Assembly (NCBI RefSeq): GCF_902635505.1
Contig: NC_045429.1
Location: 429,749,669 to 429,813,668 of the forward strand
Direction of reading: 5' to 3'
From: Sarcophilus harrisii
Taxonomy: Eukaryota > Chordata > Mammalia > Dasyuromorphia > Dasyuridae
Length of the DNA: 64,000 bases
The translations under genes were made by a program, and so were the position numbers. The first letter of the stretch is position 1; each line of letters opens with the position of its first letter. Positions 11,141 to 22,961 of the stretch are shown piece by piece. A model generated the notes under the pieces. It did not search any database and was not told where the DNA came from. It saw only the letters and a program-made list of their open reading frames with translations.

Positions 11141-11834
11141 ATGATATTTGGAGGTCACAGAGTTGGTAAAAGGTAGAGCCAAGGGGTTAGTGACTTCTAC
11201 TATGGCATGGAAAAGTTTGTGAGAGATAATGGAGACTCTCCACAAATGGACACTTTAGGTAATCTTCATTAAGTGTCACTTTTACTCTAATCCCCTCCTT
11301 CCAAGAGGACTTTTTCAGTCCTTCCTACCTAGGAATTTTTTTTGAGATACTATGTGATTTGGAAGCATCCTAAGTATGGATAGTTGCTTTTCTCAGTCCA
11401 AACAAGATTGTATGTGAGATATAACACCTGGTGGGTCCCCTCTGAAAGGCATGAAAGGCCCACAAGAACAAACTTTTGCTCAATCAGGTTAGTTTGGAAA
11501 TGTAGGCATCTTAGACATAATTTAGGGTAATTTTTAAAAATAGAGGCTCTGATTTTATAGAGGCTCAAAGAAGTTGTGATTTGCCAAAGGTTTTATTTCC
11601 TTTTCACATGGAGTGACAATATTAATCTGTGGTAATAAAGGGGTGCCACTTTCAGACAGACTTTTTAAAACTATTCTATCAAGTACAGACATCTGACTAC
11701 CTCTGGTAATGACGTCTCCACTGGATCAGGCTGAAGATAAGAATACCATTTCAAGATCATTACATGACCTTGCCATGATAAGAGAGCACTGTTTATGAAG
11801 CTATTTAGATTTTAGCCAAATCTCTATAGAGCTG
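11141..11834. other. Unassigned intergenic sequence
   Basis: No gene or RNA recognised. A reversed MIR-like core may lie around 11,540-11,600 ('tagaggctcaaagaagttg'). Confidence 0.35.
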
Positions 11835-12056
11835 AGGGGGCAGCTAGATGGCACAGTAGGCCAGGAGTCAGGAAACTTTATCTTCATGAGTCCAAATCCA
11901 GCACCAGACATTTACTAGTTGTGTGACTCTGGGCAAGTCACTTAACCCTGTCTGCCTCATTTTCATGATCTGGAAAAGGAAATTGCAGATCTCTCCAGTA
12001 TTTTTGTCAAGAAAATCCCAAATAGTCAGACATGACTGTAATGACTGAACAACAAA
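11835..12056 (+). repeat. MON1-type SINE, full length
   Basis: Head 'gggggcagctagatggcac', the 'tgtgactctgggcaagtca' block, 'aaattgcagatctctccagt' and a 3' end 'gactgaacaacaaac' appear in order. Confidence 0.92.
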
Positions 12057-12339
12057 CTGTAAAGTTGAGAAGACACTGAACCTACCAATACAATTTTAAT
12101 ATACTACAATATTAAGGGACTAAGGTATCTTGCTGCCTACATGCAGAACATGGTATAAGCTACATATATGATAGCCCACTGGAGAATCTCCTGGGATACT
12201 CACACTCTCTCTTCTGATTTTTGAAAATACCTGAATAGGATAGCTGAGTGAACAATTTTATGTATTGAGCATAAAGAAGGGTAGACCTAGCAGTATGCTG
12301 ATATATAACAACTATTTCTTTAGGGGAAAAAAATCAAAC

Positions 12340-13175
12340 TAATTTTTCATGATTTACTTTTAAATTTAATGTGCATCAATTAAAACAACTCTGAGGTAGC
12401 ACCTCATACCTGTCAGATTGGCTAACTTGACAGAAAAAGATAATGATGAATTTTGGAAGCTATGTGGGAAACCTGGGACATTGATGCATTGTTGGTGGAG
12501 TTGTGAAATGATTCAACCATTCTGGAGAGTAATCTGGAATTTTACCCAGGGCTATAAAACTGAGTATACTCTTAGATCCAGCAGTGCCACTAGTGGGTCT
12601 GTATCCCAAAGTGATCATAAAAGAGGAAAAAGGAGTCACATGTGCAAAAACATTTGTGGCAGCTCTTTTTGCAGTGGTAGAGAATTGGAAAATGAATAGA
12701 CACCCATCAATTGGGGAATGGCTGAACAAGTTATGATATATGAAAATAATGGAAGATTATTATTCTACAAAAATGATGAACAAGCTGATTTTAGAAAACT
12801 TGGAAAGATTTACACGAACTGATCCTAAGTAAAATAAGCAGAACTAGGAAAACATCATACACAGCAACAGCAAGATTGTGTGATGATTAACTGTTGGTAG
12901 ACATGGTTCTTCTCAGCGGTTCAGTGATCCAAGGAAATCCCAATAAACTTTGGATAGAAGATGCCATCTGCATCCATAGAGAGAGTGTACTATGGTGACT
13001 GAATGTAAATCAATGCATTCTATGTTCACTTTTTTTCTTGTAGTATTTCCTTTTTGTTCTGATTTTTGTCTCTCAACATGATTCACGTGGAAATATGTAA
13101 AAAAAAAATGAAGCTACATGTTTAACTTTTAAAATGTTTTAATTTAACAGGGGAAAATAAAAAAAAATTATTTGT
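12340..13175 (+). mobile_element. Marsupial L1 3' end, 5'-truncated
   Basis: The end of L1 ORF2 is recognisable from 'ctgaggtagcacctcatacc', 'ggaaacctgggacattgatg' and 'attgttggtggagttgtgaa'. The 3' UTR follows ('gagagagtgtactatggtga') and ends in an A-rich tail. Reading frames are broken. The integrated fragment is about 0.8 kb. Confidence 0.92.
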
Positions 13176-13189
13176 GTCATTAGCATTTT

Positions 13190-13352
13190 TCCATCACTTT
13201 TTTAATTACAACTTTTTATTTTCAAAATATATGCATGAATAATTTTCCACCTTCATTCCTATAAAACCCCGTGTTCTAATTTTTTCCCTTCCTTCCTCTC
13301 ACCTCCTCCCCCAAGTCGGCAAGTAATCCAATAAATGTTAAACATTTCCCTC
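13190..13352 (-). mobile_element. L1 3' UTR fragment
   Basis: This is an antisense copy of the L1 3' terminus. It reads 'caaaatatatgcatgaata' then a pyrimidine-rich block and 'cggcaagtaatccaataaat', parallel to the copy at 57,290-57,430. It sits tail to tail with the sense L1 just upstream. Confidence 0.75.
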
Positions 13353-13439
13353 ACTTTTTAAAAAGTAAGTCAACAAAACAAGTCAAGCCCTGATTTATAG
13401 CATTTGCTGATTTCCAAAGTGTAAATACTCACATTGAAA

Positions 13440-14490
13440 ATTTAACAATTGGATTTTCCCAGGGGGTATGAGCTGGCTCCAGCATATCACTGAGTAAACT
13501 CAAAATGTTTAATGAGGAGCTCAAAGTGAAGAGGAGAGAGGGAAAAAGAACACACATATCTTCTATGTCTAGAAGAACTACACCCCAGGTTGCTGAAAGA
13601 ATTGCTAGACATGATTACTGAGCTACTCTGTTAATAATCATCACAAGAATGGAGAACGTGATAGATGTCATAGAGACTATGACATTTGTTTTACAAAAAA
13701 GAAGGGGAAAAGGAATCTTCGACTCCCAGGCTGGCTATTTTGACTTTGGTTTTTAGACGAATTCTAAAATATCATTGAAACAATGACTTGTGGATATTTA
13801 AAAAGGGAAACAGTGATCATTGAGCACTAGTATGTCTTCATCAAGGACAGTTTATGCCAGACTAACATCATTTTCTTTTTTAATAAGGTTAGTAGATTAC
13901 CAGAATCCTGTAGCCATGCTTACTTAGACTCCAGGAAAGTATTTGACAAAGTATTCTATTCTTCTGTTGTGACTGAGATAAAGAAATGTGAACTGGATGA
14001 TAGTAGAAGGTATCCCATGTGTACAGTTTTAAACTATTAAAGTTTAAGACTGTATGTACTAAGACTTTGGAGTTATTAGATACATTCAAGATCAGTGGAA
14101 TGACTGGAAACAAATTGTTTTTCATGACTTGATATCAGTTTGGAAAGAGTGGAAAGATCCTAGAATATCTCCTTAACCTTGTACTTTTCAATATTTGTAT
14201 CAATCATTTGGATGAAGGAATAGAAAGAATGCTAATTAATTGTAAAGATAATCAAAGCTGGATAGATCAACAAAGTTAGCATCTAAAAAGATGCTGACAT
14301 GTTAGAACAAGGCAAAATCTAATAAATCAACATGTGATATCAATCAATGCAAAGTCCTACCTTTGGGTTCAAAAAATCAACTTCACAAGTTGAAGTGGGA
14401 AAAGTTTGGATAGTCAGCAGTTCTTCTGAAAAAGTACAGATTAGAGGACCCTGATCTCACTAGGAATCATTATTGAAGTATAAGAGCTAT
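13440..14490 (+). mobile_element. L3/CR1 LINE ORF2 (reverse transcriptase) remnant
   Basis: Ordered CR1/L3 landmarks are present. 'gtcaaactaacatc'-type sequence (here 'gccagactaacatcatttt') is followed by a frame coding YLDSRKVFDKV (family: YLDF.KAFD.V) at about 13,919-13,951. Next come 'caatatttgtatcaatcatttg' shortened remnants, 'ctttgggttcaaaaaatcaa' and the 'gatctcactaggaatcat' end block. Many lesions show it is ancient and dead. Confidence 0.8.
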
Positions 14491-14624
14491 TTTTTCCTGC
14501 TTGGTGGTCAGTGAATAATAAATATAGTATGGATGGAATAGTCTTTCTTTTTATCCCTCCTATGGTCTTTCAAGAGATGCTTTTGCTCATGCTGCTCCTT
14601 TCTGATTCATAGTTTCCCAAACAG

Positions 14625-14626
<2 letters not shown>

Positions 14627-14659
<33 letters not shown>
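14627..14659. repeat. (AT)n microsatellite
   Basis: An uninterrupted AT dinucleotide run of about 33 bases. Confidence 0.95.
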
Positions 14660-14661
<2 letters not shown>

Positions 14662-15059
14662 GTAGAATTTCTACACCTGATCTGACCCTCCCAGATGCAG
14701 GGAAAAACAAGACTTTGGCTGGAAGAGAGAGCATAAGTGTTCAGCATAAAGTGATGAGAGAGAGTTCACAGTCAAAGTCAGAGGCAGAATGACAGGGGTG
14801 GGTGGCTCCCTGCCAGGGACTACTGCAACTTGCACTCATTCTAATGCATGAAGGATGAGCTAGCTAAAGCAAGACCCAGTTGGAGGTTACTATCAGATGA
14901 TAGGATGTTGAGTGGAAAAGCACTGACCACCAAGGGTTTTAATTTCAGCAGTTCCCAAGTCCAAGTGCTATACCATTAATCCAACAACCTGAACTCTGTA
15001 GTCTTCCTTTAAAGAACTGTCCTGCCGTAAGTGTGAGTGGAACATAAGCTAGAAATTAT
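14660..15059. other. Unassigned intergenic sequence
   Basis: Single-copy-looking sequence with no recognised gene or repeat. Confidence 0.4.
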
Positions 15060-15335
15060 AAAGTAACAACAACAATAATAACAATAACAGCAACAATAAT
15101 AATAGCATTTATGTATCATGTTAGGTTTGTGAAGTACTTTACAAATATTACCTCATTTAATCCTCACAACAACCCTGGAAGGAAATGCTATTATTATGTC
15201 CATTTTACACGCGAGAAACTGAGACAGAGGTTAAATGACTTGCTCCATGTCACACAGCCAGTAAGTGTTGGAGGCTGGATTTGAATTCAGGTCTTCCTGA
15301 CTCCAAACAATTCGACCACCTAGCTGCTTTTAGTT
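15060..15335 (-). repeat. MIR/CORE-SINE with (AAT/AAC)n flank
   Basis: A short (AAC/AAT)n run (15,063-15,105) leads into a near full-length reversed SINE with 'ttaatcctcacaacaaccct', 'cacacagccagtaagtgt' and 'gatttgaattcaggtcttcc', ending at 'ccacctagctgc'. Confidence 0.88.
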
Positions 15336-16302
15336 TAATACATCCAAGTGTCTTACACAGTGTCCTAAAAATCTTAGTGTGATTTTACTCTGTAATAATT
15401 GTGGGTGCTCCTTTTCACTCTAGTAAGAGGAACAAGTGTAGAGTTCAAAAAAACAGAACCTTGAATTTCTTAGAACTGTTGGGTTCAAAGGTGATGAGAA
15501 AACCATCTTAAAAATTGTCTGGGTATGGGAGAGGTTACAAGCATGCAGCCAAATGATAGATGTTTTATTATGTATTGTTTTATTGCTTTTATTGAGCCTC
15601 TGCCAAGAATAAAGCATTCTATACATGTTCTGCCCGTTCCTATGGGGAAGTGACTCCATTATTCAAAGGTCAAGCAACTAGAGCTCATTGAAACACCAGA
15701 AATGCAGGAAGGAGGCAGGGTTTCTGGTGGGATGGAGACTTGAAGATGATTCTTATTGGATCCATCCATAATATCCATACTTCTTCAACAGCTCAGCCTG
15801 GTCATCCAGAGAAAAGTAGAGCGGGGAGTCAAAAGGTCATCTTCTCTCAGAGAAACAAAGAAAGCTCGGCATTTCTCCAACATTTCTACTTGATGAGGTT
15901 GAAGGGCTATTATGACCAGGGTTGAGTATGAGATTTGCCTAGCATTTGATACTCTCTGTTGAATAGGCTCAGATTCAGTGCAAGCAGCCCCACATGATCA
16001 CTAAATTGGTATATAATTCTATTCCTCCACTCTTTTTATTTAATCTGTTCCTTTTGGAAAAAAAAGCATTCAGTTCCATGGCCATATTCCTATCACATTT
16101 CATATCTACCAACCCTCAGTGATATCTATGAAGTCTTGCTTAGCTCTTTATATGAGATATCTTTGATGATTACATATCTGTGTACAAGCATTTGAAGCCA
16201 TGAGTATTGTCATTGCCTGATTTCCTGGATATTGCCTTCTGGGAATTATTGACTCTCTTTACTGCTAGTCTTCTCCCTTTGTCTGCTATTCTCTGTGGCT
16301 TG
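15336..16302. other. Unassigned intergenic sequence
   Basis: No gene or RNA recognised. The minus-strand open frame at 15,420-15,659 has no recognisable domain. Confidence 0.4.
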
Positions 16303-16533
16303 AGGGCAGATAAGTGGCACAGATGGAATACTGGACTTGACATAAAGAAGACTCATCTTCATGAGCTCAAATCCAGCCTTACTGACTGTGTGATCCTGAA
16401 CAAATCACTTACCCCTGTTCACTCATCTGTAAAATGATCTGGAGAAGGAAATGGCAAACCGCTCCACTCTCTTTGCCAAGAAAACTTCAACATGGGGACA
16501 TAAAGAGTTGGACATAACTGAAATACTTTACAA
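16303..16533 (+). repeat. MON1-type SINE, full length
   Basis: Head 'gagggcagataagtggcac', the 'tcatgagctcaaatccagc' block, 'ggaaatggcaaaccgctcca', 'ttgccaagaaaac' and a degraded 3' end. Confidence 0.88.
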
Positions 16534-16599
16534 CATTCTCAACGACTTAGAAGATGGAAGTGTGTAGTTTTCCTTTCTATATGTTTCTTCTTAAAGTCC

Positions 16600-17250
16600 G
16601 AAGATCATCAGATGTCTAGACAAATATGTCCCACTCAGCCCTTATTAGCTATATTCCGTCTCTGGAAAAGATCCTATCTGTTCTTCCTCCATCTTAAATC
16701 CAGGTCCAAATACTCAAATCTTTGATATTATCTTTGTCCCAACAATTCACTTATATATTCTTTTCTCTTCCAAAATCTCTTTGACCAGCTGCAGTGATTT
16801 TTTTATACAAAAATTCACCTTGCTTTTAAAATCTTCAGTTTCCTATTCAGGATTTCCTAATCTCTAGAGACAATTTCTAGGTTCCTTCTGGCAGAATCAT
16901 TTGTCCCCACATGTATCACCAGAAGCGGAGAATAGTCAATATGCCTGACAAGATTCTTTCTCACACCAGAGGGAAGATAGCACACTTTCTCACTGTTCGT
17001 GTCAAGTTGATGTATAGGTGTCTTGGTACTTTTATTCACAGAGATGCCAACCACTAAAATGCATTTCTTCTTCTAGTATTCAGCACCAGACAGTCTCTTT
17101 CTTGATGAGCCCCAAAGTGCATCCAAGTCCTTCAAGAGGAAACAAAAAGCCATGTCTTTCTTATGGAGTATAGTTTCATCCTCCAAAAAAGAACCCCACC
17201 CTTATATCATAGTAGCAAGGTTTCCATCATCCTTCTTTTCTTCCTTCTCT
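16600..17250 (-). mobile_element. CR1/L3-type LINE ORF1 remnant (esterase-like domain)
   Basis: The minus strand at 16,857-17,054 stays open for about 65 codons. It contains SEKVCYLPSGVRK, then LVRHIDYSPLLVIHVGTND and then ARRNLEIVSRD. CR1 and L3 ORF1 proteins carry an SGNH-type esterase domain in which the GTND block is a hallmark ('VVHVGTND.AR.S.E.I.RD'). The preceding VGISVNKST resembles the family's 'VGDS' catalytic block, with the Asp-Ser lost. Borders are estimated. The clade call comes from recalled family motifs. Confidence 0.65.
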
Positions 17251-17754
17251 ATGTCATATTCTTGTGTTCACCACTTTCCTGAACTGGGTTAGGATTTTTC
17301 CTTTAGCAGATCATTTCCCTTTTTGTTTTCTCCTTGAAGAACTCCTTCACTTTTTTCAAAGAATACTTCATTTTCACCGTTCAGTCAGAAAGTTAAGAAG
17401 TATTCCTGCAGACCTCTCACCTTCTCTCTGCACAGGGCAATATACCTCTACTTGGTGCTCACATCATCATTTATAGACTCTGTTGCTGGAGGCTCCTAGG
17501 CAAGGCTTTTTATATTCCTTCTGTTATCTAGGGACTCAGGGGCTGCCAGGGCTTTAATGTATATTCAGCTGTTGTCTGAGGAGGTCTTTTAAAGAAATCC
17601 AAGCTCCCGTGTGTTATACACCTGTTCCTTTCCCTTCCTTTCTCTCATAAGTCAGTTTTTCTCTTGCCCTCTTCACCACATTATTGGACTCTTAATTGTC
17701 ATTCAGTTAAACTCATTAGGAATGTGAAAGGGTGATACGGATAATCAAAAAAAT
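17251..17754. other. Unassigned intergenic sequence
   Basis: Nothing confidently recognised. It may include more of the flanking LINE remnant. Confidence 0.35.
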
Positions 17755-18300
17755 TAGGTGACATGTATTTATTAAGTGCTTATGGTGTGTCTGGTACTGT
17801 GCTAGGTGCTGAGGACATAAATGCAAAGAATAAAACAATCTATACTCTTAAAACCCATATTCTAACTGGACAAAAATTGAATAGGTTAAATTTTTTTAAA
17901 AAAATACACAAATACAAAGTAGTTAAACATAAGGTCATTGGGGAGGGAGATCCCTAGTTGAGAGGAATCAAGAAAGACTTCATAGAGCAGCTAATGCTTG
18001 AGCTATGGATTAAATGGAAAAGGAGGGTTCTAGATGGCAGAGGTGAGGATCACATTTCAGGTATGAGGGAAAACTGTAAGGGAATGGATCTAAGAGATGG
18101 AGTGTTTGGTGGGAAAAAAGAGAGGAGGTCAGTTAGCTGGACAATAGCATACAAGAAAGTAAATAAAGGGAGGCTCAAAAAATAAATGAGAGGCGATTTA
18201 TAAAGAGTCAATAAGAAGTCACTGAATTTTGTGTAATTGTGACATGGGTTGGATCTGTATTTAATGAAAATCACTTTAACAGAACTGGAGAAAAAATAAG
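17755..18300 (+). repeat. Unassigned dispersed repeat, about 550 bp
   Basis: Head 'atttattaagtgcttatggt' and 'actgtgctaggtgctgagg', then 'aagacttcatagagcag', 'gagatggagtgtttggtggg', 'aataagaagtcactgaatt' and 'aatcactttaacagaactgg'. This order recurs in mammalian DNA as an old interspersed repeat. It is the most complete of the seven related pieces here. Confidence 0.55.
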
Positions 18301-18469
18301 AGCAAAATAATCCCATGTGATTCTTTGTCACTTTTGGAAAAACATAACCACGTATTCTCAGAGTTGAGAGGGAACTTCAAGGCCATTTAATTCAATAAAT
18401 CGCTAACTGGGAATTCTCTCAACAACATTCCTAGCAAATGATCATTACCTCTGTCTGTATGCTGGAATA

Positions 18470-18716
18470 TTTGGATGGTGCAGTGGACAAAACCCTGGGC
18501 TTGGAGTCAGGAGGATCATCTTTATGAGTTCAAATCGAATCTCAGACACTTACTGAATCTGTGATTCTGGGCAAGTCACTTAACCTGGTTTACCTCAGTT
18601 TCCTCATCTGTAAAGTGAGCTGCAGAAGGAAATGGCAAAACACTCCAGTATTTCTGCCAAGAAGACCCCAACAGGGCATAGAGAGTTAGATAGAACTGAA
18701 ACAATCAAACAAAAAT
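18470..18716 (+). repeat. MON1-type SINE, full length
   Basis: 'ggatggtgcagtggac' head, 'cttggagtcaggaggatcat', 'cctcagtttcctcatctgta', 'gcaaaacactccagtatttc' and an A-rich end. Confidence 0.92.
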
Positions 18717-18719
18717 GTA

Positions 18720-19230
18720 TTGCTCATTTAATTCATTTGTTTATTCATTTAATCACTCATTAATTTATTATGATTACTACTACTATAATTATTATGATAT
18801 ATTATATATGTTTACATAAAACTATTATAACAAACTATAACTACTATATTATTTTATATATTATATATTATATATGAACTATCATTAAAATTAACCACAA
18901 CTACTATTATATTATTCAAAAATATTTGTTATATAAACTATTATTAAAACTAGATACAATTGCTGTTATTATTACTACTACAATTTAGTATATATTATAT
19001 GACAATATTGTGTGTAAAATTATTGTAACTAATTATCACTATTATAAGTACTACTGTTGCAACTATTATATTATCATTTTATGTATTATATATAAACTAT
19101 TATTGTAACCATAACTACTACTATTACTATAACTATTATTTTTATATTTTATATATAAACTATTATTATAACAAACTACAACTATATTATAATTACTACT
19201 ATTGTTGCTGCTACCACCAGCATTACTGTT
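18720..19230. repeat. AT-rich array of degenerate ATT/ACT units with a longer period
   Basis: About 500 bases built from TTA/ACT/ATA triplets. A longer motif recurs several times (near 18,810, 18,925, 19,090 and 19,150): 'tatataaactattatt' followed by 'aacaaactacaac'-like sequence. That suggests a local higher-order unit rather than a simple trinucleotide run. It starts at the A-rich tail of the SINE just upstream. Confidence 0.7.
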
Positions 19231-19589
19231 ACTGCTACTGTTGGTTACTTTCCTTGTTGTCCTTGGCTAAGCTTTCTTTGAACAGGTTCTAACTGAAGTA
19301 ACAATCACAGAACCATACATTAGCAGCTGGAAAGGAGTGTGGAGGGTGTGGAGACCAGCCACATCATTTCACATGAGAGGAAATTCAGTCTCCAAGAGAC
19401 CACAAGCAGGGGCTTATTGCGGCTCCCATAGCTAGAATGTCCCTGGATCTAGATATTTCTGACTTGAGGTTCAGTGTTTTTTCTATTATATTACAGACAA
19501 CCCCAGCCAGAACAAGAATATTTCCACATATGGGTTCTCTCCCTCTATTTCTACTGTTTTCTAGGAGAAACCCGGTTAGAATCAGGACC
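19231..19589. other. Unassigned intergenic sequence
   Basis: A reversed MIR-like fragment may lie near 19,300-19,420 ('catgagaggaaattcagtc'). No gene seen. Confidence 0.35.
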
Positions 19590-19745
19590 ATAGAAAAAGT
19601 ACTGGATTTGGAATGTTTTAAAGTGGATTTGAAATCTAGCTGCTCTTTAGTGTGTGATCTTGTGTACAAATTACTTGATCTCTTTGGGCTTCAGTTTCCT
19701 CATCTGTGTTGTCTCATCTGATATTTAAGGTTTCTTCCAATTTGA
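19590..19745 (+). repeat. MIR/CORE-SINE, partial
   Basis: 'ctggatttggaatgtttta' type head, 'tgtgatcttgtgtacaaatt', 'cttcagtttcctcatctgt' and a 3' part matching the family. Confidence 0.7.
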
Positions 19746-20071
19746 GAACTGTGATCGCTATTCCATTTGTGCCCTCCCTGGATCTGCCACCTTCCTGGGC
19801 ACCCTGTGCAGGTGACAGCCTTTGTTCCCTTCTTCAGTGCAACAATCCATCTCCCAGACCAGGGTTCAGTATCCCGGCTTGTGGAGGAAGACTTTTCCCT
19901 CCCCCTTAGTCCTGGTATAAACATCTATCCCACATATAAAGCTCTCACCTCACAACTGCCAAGGAAGAAAGGGAAAGGAGGAAGGTTGGATATAGCAGAA
20001 GAAAGCTAAATTCGACTTCACTAAATAGCACATGTGCATATGCTGGATTTATGCCTTGGGCATATGTGTTT

Positions 20072-20073
<2 letters not shown>

Positions 20074-20119
<46 letters not shown>
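20074..20119. repeat. (AT)n microsatellite
   Basis: About 46 bases of alternating T and A. Confidence 0.95.
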
Positions 20120-20121
<2 letters not shown>

Positions 20122-20479
20122 CTTAGTTGATACATGATCTGGACACGTAAACATTGTGGGAGATGCACACATAGGAGGTGAAGGGGATTCATTTATATTC
20201 AGCAGGCTTTAATAAAGTGCCTATTTCTTGGAAAATGAAGTCTGTACAAAGCATGTAATGCTTTCGAAGTATGCTTAATATATGTGTGATGCATGGACGG
20301 TTTTTGTGTCTTCCAGAAACTTTCTATAATGTTGCTTTTCTTCCCCTAATCTCATACACACACTCAGTCTTCTCAGGCTTAGAACTCAAAGCAATTAGGG
20401 AAGGGTGGCTGATAATCAAGGAAAATAGGTTGGACCCTGTGCTGGGCAAGAAAGCAACGTAGTATAATGGAAAGAACTT

Positions 20480-20660
20480 TTTCAGAATACTAAGATTGGA
20501 ATCCCAGCTAGGGCACCTAGGACCTGAGTGATTTTAGGTAAGCACTCTCCTTCTCTGGTCCCTAATTTCTTCATCTCTGAAGGTAGGGGAGGGGAGAGTT
20601 GGACTGTGTAATCTGTAAATCCTTCCATGATATGACTGTGTGGGATTCTGTGAGATGAAG
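20480..20660 (+). repeat. MIR/CORE-SINE, partial
   Basis: 'aagattggaatcccagct', 'cctgagtgattttaggtaag' and 'cttcatctctgaagg' follow the family order. Confidence 0.65.
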
Positions 20661-21084
20661 GTCTGGGGTGTGAATGCAGCCTGCAATGTGGGTCAATTTT
20701 GAAATAAGTTTGGGGGAAATGCTTTGATCTGGTCCCATCTTATGTGGACCTGGTCATCTGGAGGATAGAGGGTAGAGTAGACCTGAAGTGAGTTTGGGGA
20801 AAGCTATTGGTCCCCACTTTCCCTCTCCCAGATCCTATGTCATGCTCAGATGGAACATGGCAGGACAGACTATGAAAAGTTGACAGTAGTAAGGTTTCCT
20901 GCTGGGGCAAAGAGGCTTGGGAAACAAAATCAGTATCATCTGGGAAATATGAGGATGCTGGCTGAATCCCCAGCAGCTCAGAGAGTTTTCTTTTTGGCAG
21001 AAGCTGTGTTTGTGGTTGGCCAGAGACATGTGGCAGAGAAGACCATGTGTGTAACAGACAAGAGCATTAAATATAAATCCTGAA
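20661..21084. other. Unassigned intergenic sequence
   Basis: No feature recognised. The open frames on both strands at 20,835-21,083 are short and show no domain. Confidence 0.4.
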
Positions 21085-21250
21085 TGGATTTATTCATTCA
21101 TCCAAAATTTACTAAGCACCCGCTGTCTACAGATTACTGTGCTATGAATGGAGGGGACATTGGGCTCAGCTGTTGCCTTTGCCTTCATAGAACTTACAGT
21201 CAAGTAAGGAGATATGATGCAAACACCAATCAGGGTAAGTGTTATTGCCT
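21085..21250 (+). repeat. Head of the unassigned dispersed repeat
   Basis: 'aaaatttactaagcacccgc' followed by a 'cagattactgtgctatgaatg' and 'cttcatagaacttacagtca' order parallels the copies at 10,290 and 17,755. Confidence 0.5.
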
Positions 21251-21754
21251 GAACTGGGAGAAAATAATCAGATCATATTGTTATTAGGAAACTTGGCAAT
21301 GCAATGACTTTAAAATCTTCTGGAAATGAAAATCCATCTTCATTTATTAAGCACTTGCTATATGCTGGGTGGTTGATATTAATATTCTTTCAGAGATGCC
21401 ATTTGGCTACAAGTCATGAAATCTTACAGCCACTAAACAATTGAAGCTGGGGTTCACCGAGGGAGAGGTACGTGGGGGACATACGCTTGCTGCCACATGT
21501 GAACAAACCACCTAAAGGATGCTATCAGGGAGACAAATGACTGATGGAGAGAGTGGGCACAGGAAGGTGTGATAACTGATGCGTGGCCTCTGAGTTCCAA
21601 AGGAATCCGCTGAAATGTAAAGAAAACTAATGGAAAGACCCCACATGTTAGATCCCCCCACCATGGGAGGATTTATGGGAAGATACAAATAAGAGCCATA
21701 TGGGATTAAAGGATGTGAATGGGCTGTGAATTCGATTATTAAAAGGAGTTGGTT
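21251..21754. other. Unassigned intergenic sequence
   Basis: No gene or confident repeat recognised. Confidence 0.4.
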
Positions 21755-22265
21755 TGTCCTCCATTTTCAAAAAAGACCAACAATGACACCGCGGGGTGAT
21801 GTCTTAACTCCTGTATGAATAGAATTTAAATGAGGCAAAATGGTACAAACTCTATCCTCTCCTTCAGAGTCATCAGAGCCCACTGTGAAGGTGAAACTCG
21901 GGGTGACTGGTGATGATCCAAGATGAAGTGGATGACCTTCATGAAAACTGAGCTGTGAGTCCTTCACAGTGTCTGCTTCAGCTGTTGGAACAAAGTGTTC
22001 TCATCTACTCATTCCACTGAGGGGAAATCTTCACAAGCTCGGGGGCGGACACCCCCTTAAATCACTGGGTTTGTGGTCTTTTGGTTGACTTTAATTTGAT
22101 TTAAACCAACTGTCAAGATGGTTTACTGGGGTATGCCCATAACACACACTACATACAGCTTCTTGGAGCCATAGGTGAGAGTACAGTGACCAGGTGGCCA
22201 CCAAAGGTGGATGAACAAATCTAAAAAGAGCTTGGCAAGCCCTTACACTAGTCCTCCCTGAATAC
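21755..22265 (+). repeat. Marsupial interspersed repeat, unassigned family
   Basis: Ordered blocks are 'gtcctccattttcaaaa', 'gcggggtgatgtcttaac', 'gatgaagtggatgacctt', 'gttggaacaaagtgttctca' and 'gcggacacccccttaaatc'. I know this arrangement as a repeated element of marsupial genomes but cannot name it. Short relatives of its head are at 31,795-31,925 and 53,665-53,850. An open minus-strand frame of 112 codons (22,091-22,429) overlaps it and is not a gene. Confidence 0.65.
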
Positions 22266-22429
22266 CCACACACCCCATTAAATGGAGTATTCATATGGAG
22301 GAAATCAGAAAGCCAGTGCAGTGTCTTAACAAAGGACATGATCAATATGTTAGAGAGGTGTGAGATCCATGAGGTTTTATGGTTGTTAAAAGGCAATCGA
22401 GGAAGGCTTCCTGGAGATGACATTTCCAT

Positions 22430-22961
22430 TGGACTTTAGTGGATATAGATAGAATATTGGACTTGGAGTCGGATGTGCATTCAAGTTCCTGACTCTGATC
22501 AAACTCTTTGGTTTCAGTTTATACCCCACCTTTCCTTTCCATTTTTGTGACCCATATCAGGTCATTCTAATTATCTCAGCCTAGGAAATCCAGGAGAAGA
22601 TTTTCAGTGGATGAAAAGGAAAACACTCTACCAGGTGAAGCTGTCTAAGAGTTGACTGTACTACCTGAAGAGCTCAAATGGAAGCCAAGTGCCCACTCAT
22701 GATGAATGGTGGAGAAGAAAAGCCTGTCTGTATAACAGGAAGGCTGTCCTCTTCCAATTATGAGATTCTATAATCAATGTCCTTCCTAAAGGAAGAGATA
22801 GCTTCCCCTTGCAATGTTGTTTCCCCCTGAAAAGTTGGGGATTTTTGCCTCCCTAAAGTCATACTTTGGGAAGGAGAATTAGGCTCTCTAATTTTTAGAG
22901 GACAGGGATTATAGAATTATTATTAATTGCCATATAGTATGTAATTATTAGTAATAATGAA
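22430..22961. other. Unassigned intergenic sequence
   Basis: The first 100 bases look like a degraded SINE head ('gatatagatagaatattgga'). The rest is unrecognised. Confidence 0.4.

Noticed and set aside
17755-18300. LTR or endogenous retrovirus piece
   Set aside because: I see no TG...CA ends, polypurine tract, primer-binding site or gag/pol/env similarity. It is kept as an unassigned repeat.
22091-22429. 112-codon minus-strand frame
   Set aside because: It mostly overlaps the antisense of an interspersed repeat and has no domain.
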